64,000 nucleotides of DNA, from positions 7,316,001 through 7,380,000 of the forward strand of contig NZ_JADBGF010000001.1 in NCBI RefSeq assembly GCF_014873495.1. The letters are read 5' to 3'. Both the position numbers and the translations under genes were made by a program. A model generated the notes under the pieces. That model was not told the DNA's origin. It searched no databases and saw only the letters and a program-made list of their open reading frames with translations. How positions within the stretch are numbered: position 1 is the stretch's first letter; each line of letters opens with the position of its first letter. The DNA comes from Streptomyces stelliscabiei (GTDB lineage Bacteria; Actinomycetota; Actinomycetes; Streptomycetales; Streptomycetaceae). This document shows positions 8,715-19,317 of this stretch, piece after piece.

Positions 8715-8754
8715 GGCCACCCGTTCGGCGCATACCAGATGCATACGGGTGGCC
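8715..8754 (+). terminator. terminator-like hairpin after ligA
   Basis: Perfect 10-bp inverted repeat GGCCACCCGT / ACGGGTGGCC at 8715-8724 and 8745-8754 with a 20-base loop, starting 9 bases after the ligA stop. There is no T run, which is common for Streptomyces terminators. Confidence 0.6.
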
Positions 8755-8934
8755 GGTCGCATTCGGGCAACCGCCGGCGACCGCCGCCCGTGGAAGCCTT
8801 GTGCGGCCTACTGTTGAGGTGTGCGCCTGCCGTGCCCGGACGCGTGGTGGGTTGCCGGACGCGGTGCCGTCGAGGTCGTGAGAAGAGCGACGGGCCGCGT
8901 GGCGTGGGCACCGCCGGCTGTGAGAGGGACGGGA

Positions 8935-11295
8935 ATGGAACCGACCGAGAGCGTCGCCCCGGACTCGCGGCTGCGCCTGCGCCGGGTGTCCGGGGCCTGG
9001 CGACGGGGACGCTCCCTGCTCATGGGAGGACGCCCGTTCGAGGAAAGCCGGGAGGGCGCACCCGGGCAGGCGGCGGAGTCCGGGACCGGTACGGCAACGT
9101 CGCCGGGCCGTGCGAGCGCGAGCGCACCCCGCCCTCTCGTACCCGGCCCGGCCCAGCTCGGCTCCGGCACCGCGGCCGCCATGGCCGGGGCGCCCGTCGT
9201 CACCGGCGCGCTCGGCGAGGGCCGCGGACACGAACTGCCCGGCCACGACGCCGATCGGCACCTGTCCTGGCCCGCGCTGCCCGCCGTGATCGTGGGCCTC
9301 GCCGGTGCCATCCTCGGCGCCGGCTTCTACCGGGCCTTCGTCGGACCGCACGCGCTCTTCCCGGCCGGCACGGTCGGCTGGTCCCTCGCCCTCCTGACCG
9401 GCATCATCGTCGGCCATCTCGTCGCCATGGGCCGCGCGCGCTGGTGGGGCGGCACCGGCTCCGGCGCCGCCCTCACCCTCGCCGTCCTGCTGCTGTACGG
9501 CTGGGTGGCCGCCGGGATGGTCAGCCTCACCGTCGTCGTGCTCGTCGGCGTCGCCCGCCGGGGCCGCTGGCGCCAGGGCGTCCTGCACGGCGCGGTCGAC
9601 ATCCTCGGCATCGGTGCCGCCGCGCTCGTCCTGCGGGTCTTCGGCCGCGTCCCCTCGGTGGAGCGGCCCTGGGACCCGGACAGCTGGAATCTCTACTCGG
9701 CCCCGCAGGTGGCCCTGGTCGCCGTCGCCTATCTCGTGGTCAGCCGGGTGCTGCTGTGGCATCTGGCCGCACCGCGCGGCGGACTGCCCACCGTCGCCCG
9801 TACGGCCCTGGTCAGACAGGGGCTCGTCGCCGTCGCCCTGCTCGGGATCGCGCCGCTGGTCTGCGTCGTCGCCATGGCCCAGCCCCTGCTGCTGCCGCTC
9901 TTCGCCATCCCCCTCATCGCGCTCGACTCCACCCTGTGGATAGCCCGCGCCCGTGCGGAGGAACAACTGCGCGACCCGCTCACCGGCCTGCCGAACCGGC
10001 AGTGGCTGCTGGAGCGGACCTGGACCGCGCTGGACGACGCCGAACGCATCGGGGCGCGGTCGGCGCTGCTGCTGATCGACCTCGACCGCTTCAGGTCCGT
10101 CAACGACACGCTCGGCCATCTCGCGGGCGACCGGTTGCTGTTGCAGATAGCGGATCGGCTGCGGGTCGCCCTGCCGCGCGGAGCGGAGGCCGCGCGGCTG
10201 GGCGGTGACGAGTTCGCCGTCCTGCTCCCGGTCGCCGACTCCACGACGTCCGCGTCGCGGGTCGCCCGCAACCTCGTCGCCGCGCTCGGCTCGCCGCTCG
10301 ACCTCGACGGGCTCACCCTCGTCCTGGAGGCCAGTGCCGGGCTCGCCGTCTTCCCCGACCACGCGCTCGACGCGGAGGGGCTGCTGCGGCGGGCGGACGT
10401 GGCGATGTACCAGGCGAAGCGCGACCGTACGGGCGTGGAGGTCTACGAGTCCAAGCGGGACTCCAACACCCCCGACCGGCTCGGTCTGCTGGGTGACCTG
10501 CGGCGCGCGCTCGACGCGCACGAGGTCGAACTGCACTACCAGCCGAAGGTCCGCTTCGACGGGCAGGTCGCCGGCCTGGAGGCGTTGGTGCGGTGGGTGC
10601 ACCCCGAACGGGGGAAGGTGCCGCCGGACGAGTTCATAGCGATCGCCGAGTCCTCCGGACTGATGCCGCACCTGACGGAGTACGTCCTGGAGACCGCGCT
10701 CGGGCAGGTGGCGCGGTGGCGGGCGCAGGGGCTGCACGTGCCGGTGGCGGTGAACGTGTCCCCGCGCGACGTCCACACCCCCGGCTTCGCCGGCGCGGTG
10801 GCCGCGCGGCTCGCCCGCCACGGGGTTCCCGCCGGGGCGTTGCAGCTGGAGATCACGGAACATGTGCTGCTCGAAGACCCGCAGCGGGCCGCGGACACCC
10901 TCGCCGGGCTGACCGGGCACGGGGTGAAGATGTCGCTGGACGACTTCGGGACGGGGTATTCGTCGCTGGTGCATCTGCGGCGGCTGCCGGTGAGCGAGCT
11001 GAAGATCGACCGGTCGTTCGTGGCCCGGCTGGCGATCGACAGCGAGGACGCGGCGATCGTGCGCTGCACGGTCGATCTCGCGCATTCGCTGGGGCTGCTC
11101 GTCGTCGCGGAGGGCGTCGAGGACGACGAGACGTGGGAGCGGCTGCGGGACCTCGGGTGCGACGCGGTCCAGGGGTGGCTGGTCGCCGCCGCGATGCCGG
11201 CGGAGGAGGCGACCGCGTGGTTGCGGGCGCGGGGTTCGCGGGGCTGGCAGCGGCGCCCGCCCGCGGCGCTGCCGGCGGCTACGGCGGAGGAGTGA
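8935..11295 (+). CDS. rmdB: membrane GGDEF-EAL protein, RmdB-type c-di-GMP phosphodiesterase
   Basis: Predicted cyclic di-GMP turnover enzyme, 786 residues. A disordered N-terminus of about 100 residues is followed by roughly six to seven membrane helices (about 105-330), a GGDEF domain (motif GGDEF at 423-427) and an EAL domain (EAL at 549-551; DDFGTGYSSL also intact). There is no RxxD inhibition site before GGDEF. Position next to ligA and this architecture match S. coelicolor RmdB (SCO5495 as I recall), reported to be a phosphodiesterase affecting development; assignment is by context and domains. ATG 8935 has GAGAGGGACGGG upstream; an earlier in-frame GTG at 8821 lies in non-coding-like sequence. 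Confidence 0.9.
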   Translation: MEPTESVAPDSRLRLRRVSGAWRRGRSLLMGGRPFEESREGAPGQAAESGTGTATSPGRASASAPRPLVPGPAQLGSGTAAAMAGAPVVTGALGEGRGHELPGHDADRHLSWPALPAVIVGLAGAILGAGFYRAFVGPHALFPAGTVGWSLALLTGIIVGHLVAMGRARWWGGTGSGAALTLAVLLLYGWVAAGMVSLTVVVLVGVARRGRWRQGVLHGAVDILGIGAAALVLRVFGRVPSVERPWDPDSWNLYSAPQVALVAVAYLVVSRVLLWHLAAPRGGLPTVARTALVRQGLVAVALLGIAPLVCVVAMAQPLLLPLFAIPLIALDSTLWIARARAEEQLRDPLTGLPNRQWLLERTWTALDDAERIGARSALLLIDLDRFRSVNDTLGHLAGDRLLLQIADRLRVALPRGAEAARLGGDEFAVLLPVADSTTSASRVARNLVAALGSPLDLDGLTLVLEASAGLAVFPDHALDAEGLLRRADVAMYQAKRDRTGVEVYESKRDSNTPDRLGLLGDLRRALDAHEVELHYQPKVRFDGQVAGLEALVRWVHPERGKVPPDEFIAIAESSGLMPHLTEYVLETALGQVARWRAQGLHVPVAVNVSPRDVHTPGFAGAVAARLARHGVPAGALQLEITEHVLLEDPQRAADTLAGLTGHGVKMSLDDFGTGYSSLVHLRRLPVSELKIDRSFVARLAIDSEDAAIVRCTVDLAHSLGLLVVAEGVEDDETWERLRDLGCDAVQGWLVAAAMPAEEATAWLRARGSRGWQRRPPAALPAATAEE

Positions 11296-11337
11296 CGAGG
11301 GGGCGGGCGGGGGGCGCCTCATAGCTCGGGGGTTCGG

Positions 11338-11720
11338 GTGCGTCGGCGGGTGCGGCTCCGGTGGGGGTTGCTCGCGCAGTTCCCCGGCGCTACGCCCCGT
11401 GCCTTTCCTCCCGCAGCCCCCTCTGCCCTTGATCCCGCCGTCCCGCCGCCCTTGATACCGAGGGCCCGTCGCCACGCATCCCGCCGCCTGGTCGCCACGC
11501 AGCGCGCAGGCCCGTCACCATCCAATCCCGCAACCCCGTCGCCGCGCATCGCACAGCGCCGTCCGCCATCCATCCGGGCTCGTCACTCTCCAGGCGGCCC
11601 CCAGCCCTGTCGCTTCCAGACCCGCAGCCCCGCGCGGTCTTCCAGGCCCGCAGGGCCTGGTCTTTTAGGGGCGCGGGGAACTGCGCGAGAAGCCCCACTC
11701 ACCCGCACTCGCCGACGCAC
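11338..11720. mobile_element. MITE-like element B with 18-bp inverted ends
   Basis: 383-bp non-coding block filling most of the 531-bp gap between the GGDEF-EAL gene and gatC. The ends at 11338-11355 and 11703-11720 are an 18-bp inverted repeat with one mismatch (outer part GTGCGTCGGCG). Oppositely oriented cores lie inside (GCTCGCGCAGTTCCCC near 11369, GGGGAACTGCGCGAGAAG near 11675-11692). The middle is degenerate, rich in CCGTCGCCACGCATC-like motifs, with one copy of the 23-bp unit of element A. I see no gene in the gap. An 18 bp end identity this far apart is unlikely by chance even at this GC content. Confidence 0.6.
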
Positions 11721-11780
11721 AGGTACCGCCGAGCGATGAGGCGCCCCGGCCCAGCGGCGCAGCCAACCCCCCGCGCCCCC

Positions 11781-11786
11781 TAGGAT
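11781..11786 (+). promoter_or_regulatory. candidate -10 box for the gat operon
   Basis: TAGGAT, a good Streptomyces housekeeping -10, lies 40 bases before the gatC start. A -35 at the usual distance is weak. Transcription would start near 11793, giving a leader of about 34 bases that includes the AGAGGA ribosome site. Confidence 0.4.
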
Positions 11787-11826
11787 TGGCGCCAAACCAC
11801 ACACACTCACCCCAGAGGATCGCTGC

Positions 11827-12123
11827 ATGCCTGGCATTACGCGCGAGGAGGTCGCCCACCTCGCCCGGCTGGCGCGTCTGGAGCTGAAGCCCGAAGAGCT
11901 CGAACACTTCGCGGGTCAGCTGGACGACATCATCGGCGCGGTCGCCCGCGTCAGCGAGGTCGCCGACCAAGATGTACCACCGACCTCGCACCCGCTGCCG
12001 CTGACGAACGTCATGCGCGCGGACGAGGTCCGTCCGTCGCTCACCCCCGAGCAGGCGCTTTCCGCCGCCCCGGCCCAGGAGCAGCAGCGTTTCAAGGTGC
12101 CGCAGATCCTGGGGGAGGACTGA
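11827..12123 (+). CDS. gatC: Asp-tRNA(Asn)/Glu-tRNA(Gln) amidotransferase subunit GatC
   Basis: Small subunit of the heterotrimeric GatCAB amidotransferase, which turns mischarged Glu-tRNA(Gln) and Asp-tRNA(Asn) into the correct aminoacyl-tRNAs; GatC wraps GatA and GatB together. 98 residues, usual size. The N-terminal ITREEVAHLARLARLEL and the DVPPTSHPLPLTNVMRADE stretch are family signatures. AGAGGATCGCTGC precedes ATG 11827. gatA follows 7 bp after the stop, as expected for one transcript. Confidence 0.97.
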   Translation: MPGITREEVAHLARLARLELKPEELEHFAGQLDDIIGAVARVSEVADQDVPPTSHPLPLTNVMRADEVRPSLTPEQALSAAPAQEQQRFKVPQILGED

Positions 12124-12130
12124 TCACGTC

Positions 12131-13623
<1,493 letters not shown>

Positions 13624-13627
<4 letters not shown>

Positions 13628-13866
13628 GCAACGCACTGTCCAAGGCCAAGGACTTCCAGAAGTCCAAGTCCGGTACGTACGTGTCCATCGCCACCACCGC
13701 CTTCGGCGCGTGGGGCATCGCCAAGCGGATCAAGAAGGCCCGCGTCGAGCAGGACACGCTCCGGCTGATCGACGCGTCCGTGGCCGCCGTCGGCATCGTC
13801 ACCGGTCTCGCCATCCTGTACCGCGAACTGAAGCGGCTGGGCGACGACGACGTCCTGCTGGGCTGA
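13624..13866 (+). CDS. small hypothetical protein between gatA and gatB
   Basis: 80-residue protein of unknown function. It starts at GTG 13624, sharing four bases (GTGA) with the gatA stop, and ends 15 bp before gatB, so it is part of the gat operon. The N-terminal third is basic (ALSKAKDFQKSKSGTY). One hydrophobic segment (about SIATTAFGAWGIA) is followed by KRIKKARVEQ, and a second at about residues 48-64 (ASVAAVGIVTGLAILY) by RELKRLGDDD. It may be a small membrane-associated protein. Coding third positions are almost all G/C, which supports it being real. No named family is recognised. Confidence 0.8.
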
Positions 13867-13881
13867 GAGGGAACCAAGACC

Positions 13882-15396
13882 GTGACCACCACGACCGACC
13901 TGGTGTCGTACGAGGACGCGCTGGCGTCGTACGACCCCGTCATGGGCCTTGAGGTCCATGTCGAACTCGGCACCAAGACGAAGATGTTCTGCGGCTGTTC
14001 CACCGAACTCGGCCAGGACGCCAACACGCAGACCTGCCCCACCTGCCTCGGCCTGCCCGGCGCGCTCCCGGTCGTCAACGCGATCGGCGTCGAGTCGGCG
14101 ATCAAGATCGGTCTCGCGCTGAACTGCGAGATCGCCGAGTGGTGCCGCTTCGCCCGGAAGAACTACTTCTATCCGGACATGCCGAAGAACTTCCAGACCT
14201 CCCAGTACGACGAGCCGATCGCCTTCAACGGCTACCTCGACGTACAGCTGGAGGACGGCGAGACCTTCCGCGTGGAGATCGAGCGCGCCCACATGGAGGA
14301 GGACACCGGCAAGTCGACGCACGTCGGTGGTGCGACCGGCCGTATCCACGGCGCCTCGCACTCGCTGCTCGACTACAACCGCGCGGGCATCCCGCTCATC
14401 GAGATCGTCACCAAGCCGATCGAGGGCGCCGGCGAGCGCGCTCCCGAGGTCGCCAAGGCGTACGTGCGTGAGCTGCGCGAGGTCATCAAGGCGCTCGGCG
14501 TCTCGGAGGCCCGTATGGAGATGGGCCAGATGCGCTGCGACGTGAACCTGTCGCTGCGCCCGCACGGCCGCGAGAAGTTCGGCACGCGCTCCGAGACGAA
14601 GAACGTGAACTCGCTGCGCAGCGTCGAGCGCGCCGCCCGCTTCGAGATCCAGCGGCACGCCGCCGTCCTGAACGGCGGCGGGACGATCATCCAGGAGACC
14701 CGGCACTTCCACGAGGACACGGGGTCCACGACCTCGGGCCGTGTGAAGGAGGAGGCCGAGGACTACCGGTACTTCCCCGAGCCGGACCTCGTTCCGGTCG
14801 CCCCCTCGCGCGAGTGGGTCGAGGAGATCCGGGCCGCGCTGCCCGAGCTGCCGCTGGTGCGCCGCAGCCGGCTCCTCGCGGAGTGGGGCATCTCGGGCAC
14901 CGAGATGCAGGCGATCCTCAACGCCGGCGCGCTGGACCTCATCGTCGCCACCATCGACGCCGGGGCGGATGCCGCCTCGGCCCGCAAGTGGTGGATGGGC
15001 GAGCTGGCCCGCAGCGCCAACGAGTCCGGCACGGCGCTGGACGAGCTGGCCATCACGCCGGAGCAGGTCGCCCGCGTCACCGAGCTGGTCACGAAGGGCG
15101 ATCTGAACGACAAGCTCGCCCGCCAGGTCATCGAGGGCGTCCTCGCGGGCGAGGGCACCCCCGACGAGGTCGTCGACAAGCGCGGTCTGAAGGTCGTCTC
15201 CGACGAGGGCGCCCTGACGACGGCCGTCGAGGAGGCCATCGCCGGCAACCCGGGCATCGCCGACAAGATCCGCGGCGGCAAGGTCGCCGCGGCCGGAGCC
15301 CTGGTCGGCGCGGTCATGAAGGCCACCCGCGGCCAGGCGGACGCGGCCCGCGTCAAGGAGCTGATCCTGGAGAAGCTGGGCGTCTCCGAAGGCTGA
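13882..15396 (+). CDS. gatB: Asp-tRNA(Asn)/Glu-tRNA(Gln) amidotransferase subunit GatB
   Basis: Kinase/transamidase subunit of GatCAB: it activates the mischarged amino acid with ATP and receives ammonia from GatA. 504 residues. The family signature GLEVHVELGTKTKMFC is near residue 27, followed by zinc-type Cys pairs (CGCS ... CPTCLG). LEDGETFRVEIERAHMEEDTGKS and DYNRAGIPLIEIVT are diagnostic. The C-terminal YqeY-like domain ends at LEKLGVSEG. GTG 13882 has GAGAGGGAACC upstream. The transcript probably ends at the hairpin near 15458-15496. Confidence 0.97.
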   Translation: MTTTTDLVSYEDALASYDPVMGLEVHVELGTKTKMFCGCSTELGQDANTQTCPTCLGLPGALPVVNAIGVESAIKIGLALNCEIAEWCRFARKNYFYPDMPKNFQTSQYDEPIAFNGYLDVQLEDGETFRVEIERAHMEEDTGKSTHVGGATGRIHGASHSLLDYNRAGIPLIEIVTKPIEGAGERAPEVAKAYVRELREVIKALGVSEARMEMGQMRCDVNLSLRPHGREKFGTRSETKNVNSLRSVERAARFEIQRHAAVLNGGGTIIQETRHFHEDTGSTTSGRVKEEAEDYRYFPEPDLVPVAPSREWVEEIRAALPELPLVRRSRLLAEWGISGTEMQAILNAGALDLIVATIDAGADAASARKWWMGELARSANESGTALDELAITPEQVARVTELVTKGDLNDKLARQVIEGVLAGEGTPDEVVDKRGLKVVSDEGALTTAVEEAIAGNPGIADKIRGGKVAAAGALVGAVMKATRGQADAARVKELILEKLGVSEG

Positions 15397-15457
15397 GTCG
15401 AGGGCTGGGCCGAGGGCTGGGCCGAGGGGTGAACGGACCCCCGGCTCCCCGCGTATC

Positions 15458-15496
15458 CCTGAGGGCGGCACATCACTGCGATGGGCCGCCCTCAGG
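15458..15496 (+). terminator. terminator-like hairpin after gatB
   Basis: Perfect 12-bp inverted repeat CCTGAGGGCGGC / GCCGCCCTCAGG at 15458-15469 and 15485-15496, loop 15 bases, 62 bases after the gatB stop. Between stop and hairpin is a short tandem repeat, three copies of about 12 bases (GAGGGCTGGGCC). Confidence 0.65.
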
Positions 15497-15655
15497 CGTG
15501 CGCACGGCGGTGACCCGGGGTGACAGAGTGCCGCGATCTGTCCTGTGAGGTGGCTCCCATCCCATGTGAGGAGACCCTCAAAGGGGCCAAACGATCACAT
15601 TGTGGTGCAACAGTTGCCAGGAATTGCTCAGTCTCCCCCCTCAGGAGAACGATCC

Positions 15656-17935
15656 GTGGCCGCTCTTGCACGCTGGTGTGTCCGGCACCGCCTTGTCGCC
15701 GTCCTGCTGTGGCTTCTCGCCTTCGCGGGCACGGCCGCCGGAGCCGCCGTGGCGGGAGCCGCGTACTCCAACGACTACAAGACCCCCGGAACCGAGTCCA
15801 GCCGCGCCACCGAACTCCTGAGCGAGGGCTTCCCGGGCGTCGGCGGCGACAGTGCCGCCGTCGTCTGGCACACGAGCGACGGCACCGCGAGCGTGCGGGC
15901 CGCCGCTGTCGAGCAGACCATGACGAAGACCCTCGACACGATCGCCGGCCTGCCGGGCGTCGCCGGCGTCACCGACCCGTACGACGGCGCCGACGGCGGC
16001 CGGATCAGCGAGGACGGCCGTACGGCGTACGCCACCGTCACCTTCGACCGGCCGGCCGAGGACGTGACCGAGGCGCAGGCCGAGGCCGTCGTCGACACCG
16101 CGAAGGGCGCCGAGGGGGCCGGGCTCCAGGTGGAACTGGGCGGCACCTCGATCGGCCTCACCGAGGCCTCCGGCGGACATCTCGCCGAGATCGTCGGTGT
16201 ACTCGTCGCCGCCGTGGTCCTCTTCCTGGCGTTCGGCTCGCTCGCCGCCAGCCTGCTGCCGATCGCGACCGCCCTGGTCGGTGTGGGCACCGCCTACGCG
16301 GGGATCACGCTGCTCGGGCACGCCATGACGGTGGCCGACTTCGCGCCCATGCTGGGCACCCTGATCGGCCTCGGCGTCGGCATCGACTACGCGCTGTTCA
16401 TCGTGACCCGGCACCGCCGGGGGCTGAAACGTGGCCTGTCCGTCGAGGAGGCCGCGCGGAACGCGGTCGCGACCACCGGGCGGGCCGTCGTCTTCGCGGG
16501 CGCCACCGTCTGCATAGCACTGCTGGGCATGCTGATCCTGCGGCTCGGCTTCCTCAACGGCGTGGCGATCGCCGCCTCCCTCACCGTCGTCCTCACCGTC
16601 GCCGCCTCCGTGACGCTGCTGCCGGCCCTGCTGTCGTTCATCGGCATGCGCGCGCTCAGCCGCCGCGAGCGCCGCCGCCTCGCCGAGCACGGCCCCGAAC
16701 CCGAGCTGCCCACCGGCTTCGCCGCCCGCTGGTCCGCCTTCGTGGAGCGGCACCCCAAGAAGCTCGGCGCGATCGCCCTCGTCGTCATGACCCTGCTCGC
16801 CCTGCCCACGCTCGGACTGCGCCTCGGCACCTCCGACCAGGGCAACGACCCGGCGGCGACGACCACCCGCCAGGCCTACGACCTCCTGGCCGACGGCTTC
16901 GGCCCGGGCGTGAACGGACCGCTCACCCTCGTCACCGAGGTCGACGGCGCGGCCGACAAGCTCGCGCTCGACAACCTCGACACCACGCTCAGGACCACCG
17001 AGGGCGTCTCCGCGGTGACCGCGGTGACGTACAACACCGGCGGCGACACCGCGTACCTCACCGTCGTACCGGCGTCCTCCCCGCAGTCGGCGAAGACCAG
17101 CGACCTCGTCGAACGGCTGCGCGACGAGGTGCTGCCGAGGGCCGAGACCGGCACCACGCTCGATCTGCACGTCGGCGGGGTGACCGCCGGATACGACGAC
17201 TTCGCGGACGTCATCGTCGGCAAGCTGCCCCTGTTCGTGGGCGCCGTCATCGGCCTCGGCTGTCTGCTGCTCCTGCTCGCCTTCCGGTCCCTCGGGATAC
17301 CGCTCAAGGCCGCCGCGATGAACGTCGCCGCCGTCGCCGCCGCCTTCGGTGTGGTCGTCGCGATCTTCCAGTGGGGCTGGGGGAGCGAACTGCTGGGCCT
17401 CGGCCGCGCCGGGCCGATCGAGCCCTTCCTCCCCGTGATCATGGTCTCGGTCCTCTTCGGGCTCTCCATGGACTACCAGGTGTTCCTGGTCAGCCGGATG
17501 TACGAGGAGTGGCTGGAGACCGGCGACAACCGGCGCGCGGTGCGGGTCGGCCTCGCCGAGACCAGCCGGGTGATCAACTCCGCGGCGGTCATCATGATCT
17601 CCGTCTTCCTCGCCTTCGTCCTCAGCGGCGACCGCGTGATCGCGATGTTCGGCATCGCGCTCGCCGCCGCCGTCGCCCTGGACGCCTTCGTCCTGCGCAC
17701 GCTCCTCGTCCCCGCCCTCATGCACCTGCTCGGCGGCGCCAACTGGTGGCTGCCCCGCTGGCTCGACCGGCGCATGCCCCGCATCAGCATCGAGCCGCCC
17801 GAGTCCCGCGCCGCCCATGAGAGGCTGGCCGCCGCGACGGACGCCGAGGCGGCGGACGTACTGGCGGGGGACGCCGACGCGACGGACGTACGGGCGAAGG
17901 AGCGACAGCCGGATGTACGCGATATCCCTGGGTGA
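15656..17935 (+). CDS. MMPL family (RND superfamily) membrane transporter
   Basis: Large inner-membrane exporter, 759 residues. It shows the two-fold MMPL pattern: an N-terminal helix (WCVRHRLVAVLLWLLAFAGTAAG), an extracytoplasmic domain, five helices with GLGVGIDYALFIVTRHR, then a repeat of the same plan with GLSMDYQVFLVSRMYEEW. These two GxxxDY motifs carry the Asp-Tyr pairs of proton transfer. Cargo is unknown; MmpL relatives move lipids or small molecules. GTG 15656 is preceded by TCAGGAGAACG; the open frame begins earlier but upstream sequence is not coding-like. The C-terminus is an Asp/Ala-rich tail overlapping the acetyltransferase start by 23 bp. Confidence 0.92.
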   Translation: MAALARWCVRHRLVAVLLWLLAFAGTAAGAAVAGAAYSNDYKTPGTESSRATELLSEGFPGVGGDSAAVVWHTSDGTASVRAAAVEQTMTKTLDTIAGLPGVAGVTDPYDGADGGRISEDGRTAYATVTFDRPAEDVTEAQAEAVVDTAKGAEGAGLQVELGGTSIGLTEASGGHLAEIVGVLVAAVVLFLAFGSLAASLLPIATALVGVGTAYAGITLLGHAMTVADFAPMLGTLIGLGVGIDYALFIVTRHRRGLKRGLSVEEAARNAVATTGRAVVFAGATVCIALLGMLILRLGFLNGVAIAASLTVVLTVAASVTLLPALLSFIGMRALSRRERRRLAEHGPEPELPTGFAARWSAFVERHPKKLGAIALVVMTLLALPTLGLRLGTSDQGNDPAATTTRQAYDLLADGFGPGVNGPLTLVTEVDGAADKLALDNLDTTLRTTEGVSAVTAVTYNTGGDTAYLTVVPASSPQSAKTSDLVERLRDEVLPRAETGTTLDLHVGGVTAGYDDFADVIVGKLPLFVGAVIGLGCLLLLLAFRSLGIPLKAAAMNVAAVAAAFGVVVAIFQWGWGSELLGLGRAGPIEPFLPVIMVSVLFGLSMDYQVFLVSRMYEEWLETGDNRRAVRVGLAETSRVINSAAVIMISVFLAFVLSGDRVIAMFGIALAAAVALDAFVLRTLLVPALMHLLGGANWWLPRWLDRRMPRISIEPPESRAAHERLAAATDAEAADVLAGDADATDVRAKERQPDVRDIPG

Positions 17936-18488
17936 CGACGGGGCCGAACTGCGGCCCCTGGAACCCTGGCACGCCGAGGAGTTCCTCACGCACCTGGAGC
18001 GGGGGCGGGACTTCATCAACACCTACGTCCCCTTCGGCCAGAGCGCCACGGACACCGACGGCGCGCGTGCCGTCCTCCAGCGGTACGCCGACATGCGCGC
18101 CGCCGACACCGGCTCCCTGCACGGCATCTGGCTCGACGGCACGCTCGTCGGCGGGGTGCTGTTCCTCAACTTCGACGCGGCGAACGCCAACTGCGAGGTC
18201 GGCTGCTGGCTGGAGCCCGCGGGCACCGGACGGGGGCTCGTCACCCGCGCGATGCGGATCCTCATCGACTGGGCCGTCGACGTCCGCGCGATCCACCGCG
18301 TCGAGTGGATCGCGTCCTCCGGCAACACTCCGAGCCTGAACGTGGCACGGCGGCTCGGCATGGTCAGGGACGGTGTGCAGCGGGAGCGGTATCCCCATCG
18401 AGGTGTCCGCCACGACGTGGAGATATGGTCCGTCCTGGCGCCCGAATGGCGCGGGGCACGTGATCGCGGCGCTCACAGCGATCATTAA
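17913..18488 (+). CDS. GNAT family N-acetyltransferase (RimJ/RimL type)
   Basis: 191-residue acetyltransferase using acetyl-CoA, acceptor unknown. The order LRPLEPWHAEEFLTHLERGRDFI, EVGCWLEPAGTGRGLVTRAMRILIDWAV and RVEWIASSGNTPSLNVARRLGM is that of ribosomal-protein alanine acetyltransferases; the Q/RxxGxG-like acetyl-CoA loop is AGTGRG. ATG 17913 has GAAGGAG upstream and overlaps the last 23 bases of the MMPL gene, so both are probably translated from one mRNA. Whether it acts on ribosomal proteins or small molecules cannot be told. Confidence 0.88.
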   Translation: MYAISLGDDGAELRPLEPWHAEEFLTHLERGRDFINTYVPFGQSATDTDGARAVLQRYADMRAADTGSLHGIWLDGTLVGGVLFLNFDAANANCEVGCWLEPAGTGRGLVTRAMRILIDWAVDVRAIHRVEWIASSGNTPSLNVARRLGMVRDGVQRERYPHRGVRHDVEIWSVLAPEWRGARDRGAHSDH

Positions 18489-18510
18489 GAGACCTCTCAG
18501 ACAACATTCG

Positions 18511-18516
18511 TACGGT
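18511..18516 (+). promoter_or_regulatory. candidate -10 box (TACGGT) for a leaderless transcript
   Basis: TACGGT lies seven bases before ATG 18524, so transcription would begin at or next to the start codon. No strong ribosome site precedes that ATG, which fits a leaderless mRNA. The -35 region is weak. Confidence 0.4.
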
Positions 18517-18523
18517 GCGAGGT

Positions 18524-19132
18524 ATGGGAACCACAACAACTGACGAGACCGGTGCCGACACGGGCGCCGAGGCCAGGAACGACGACGAGTCGGTGAAGGC
18601 CGACGTCACCAAGGACGACGCGGCGAAGCAGGCGGACCACACCGCCGCGACGGACACCGGCGACACGGCCGGGGCCGACGGCTCCGAGGAGGCCGCGGAG
18701 TTCGAGGACGAGTTCCCGCCGGCCGTCGCCAGGACGCCGGGTGTGGGACAGGGTGCCGCCGGCATCGTGTCCGTGGTGCTGGGCCTGGTGTCGCTGACCG
18801 GCGGCTGGGTCGGCACGGTCGCCTCCGCGCGCGAGGGGATCGCGGGCCAGCTGGAGATGCAGGCCGCGACGAACGCCGACGTCGCCACACAGCTCCAGGC
18901 GGTCTACGGCGACGCCTGGCAGGCCTCCGCGCTGTGGGGCGGCATCTTCGCGCTGTTCGGGCTGCTCGTCGGCGTGGTCGTGCTGGTGCGGCCCGCGTTC
19001 GGTGACCCCGACCAGGTACAGGCACCGTGGATCAAGTCGGTGGCCTGGGCCGGCGTCTCGGTCGGCGTCATCGGGCTGGTGCTCGCCGCCCTGAAGTACA
19101 CCGACCTGCTGCTGGCGCTGCCGAGCACCTGA
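18524..19132 (+). CDS. hypothetical membrane protein with acidic N-terminus
   Basis: 202-residue protein of unknown function. Residues 1-70 are acidic and Thr/Ala/Asp-rich and probably disordered. Three hydrophobic helices follow: VGQGAAGIVSVVLGLVSLTGG, ALWGGIFALFGLLVGVVVLV and SVAWAGVSVGVIGLVLAALKY. Between helices 1 and 2 lies an Ala/Gln-rich helix (IAGQLEMQAATNADVATQLQ), perhaps a coiled coil on the outside. ATG 18524 is preferred over GTG 18515 because a -10-like TACGGT sits exactly seven bases upstream. A very strong hairpin follows the stop. Confidence 0.75.
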   Translation: MGTTTTDETGADTGAEARNDDESVKADVTKDDAAKQADHTAATDTGDTAGADGSEEAAEFEDEFPPAVARTPGVGQGAAGIVSVVLGLVSLTGGWVGTVASAREGIAGQLEMQAATNADVATQLQAVYGDAWQASALWGGIFALFGLLVGVVVLVRPAFGDPDQVQAPWIKSVAWAGVSVGVIGLVLAALKYTDLLLALPST

Positions 19133-19157
19133 CGCCCGCTCCGCCAGGCCGGCTTCT

Positions 19158-19209
19158 GAGGGGCCTTAGGTCCGTCGTAGGCATCCCTACGACGGACCTA
19201 AGGCCCCTC
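19158..19209. terminator. 24-bp perfect hairpin
   Basis: Arms 19158-19181 and 19186-19209 are perfectly complementary over 24 bp with a four-base loop (CATC). The left arm begins GAGGGGCCTTAGGTCCGTCG. It starts 25 bases after the membrane protein stop and is followed by no T run. It is long and perfect compared with the other hairpins here, so a transcript end or an RNA-processing site is likely. Confidence 0.75.
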
Positions 19210-19317
19210 GCGCGTTCAAGATGCGGAACTCTCCCGATGTGGCCACCCCGCCTGGGAGACGAAGGTTGAGGCATCGCAGCAAGCGAGCCCACACCGACTC
19301 TTCACCAGGGGTACGAG

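Noticed and set aside
6709..11475. 1588-codon minus-strand open frame
   Set aside because: It mirrors ligA and the GGDEF-EAL gene; the long opening comes from high GC in the sense genes. Its translation has no recognisable domains.
15520..17820. 766-codon plus-strand frame overlapping the MMPL transporter
   Set aside because: Arg-rich out-of-frame translation of the transporter gene.
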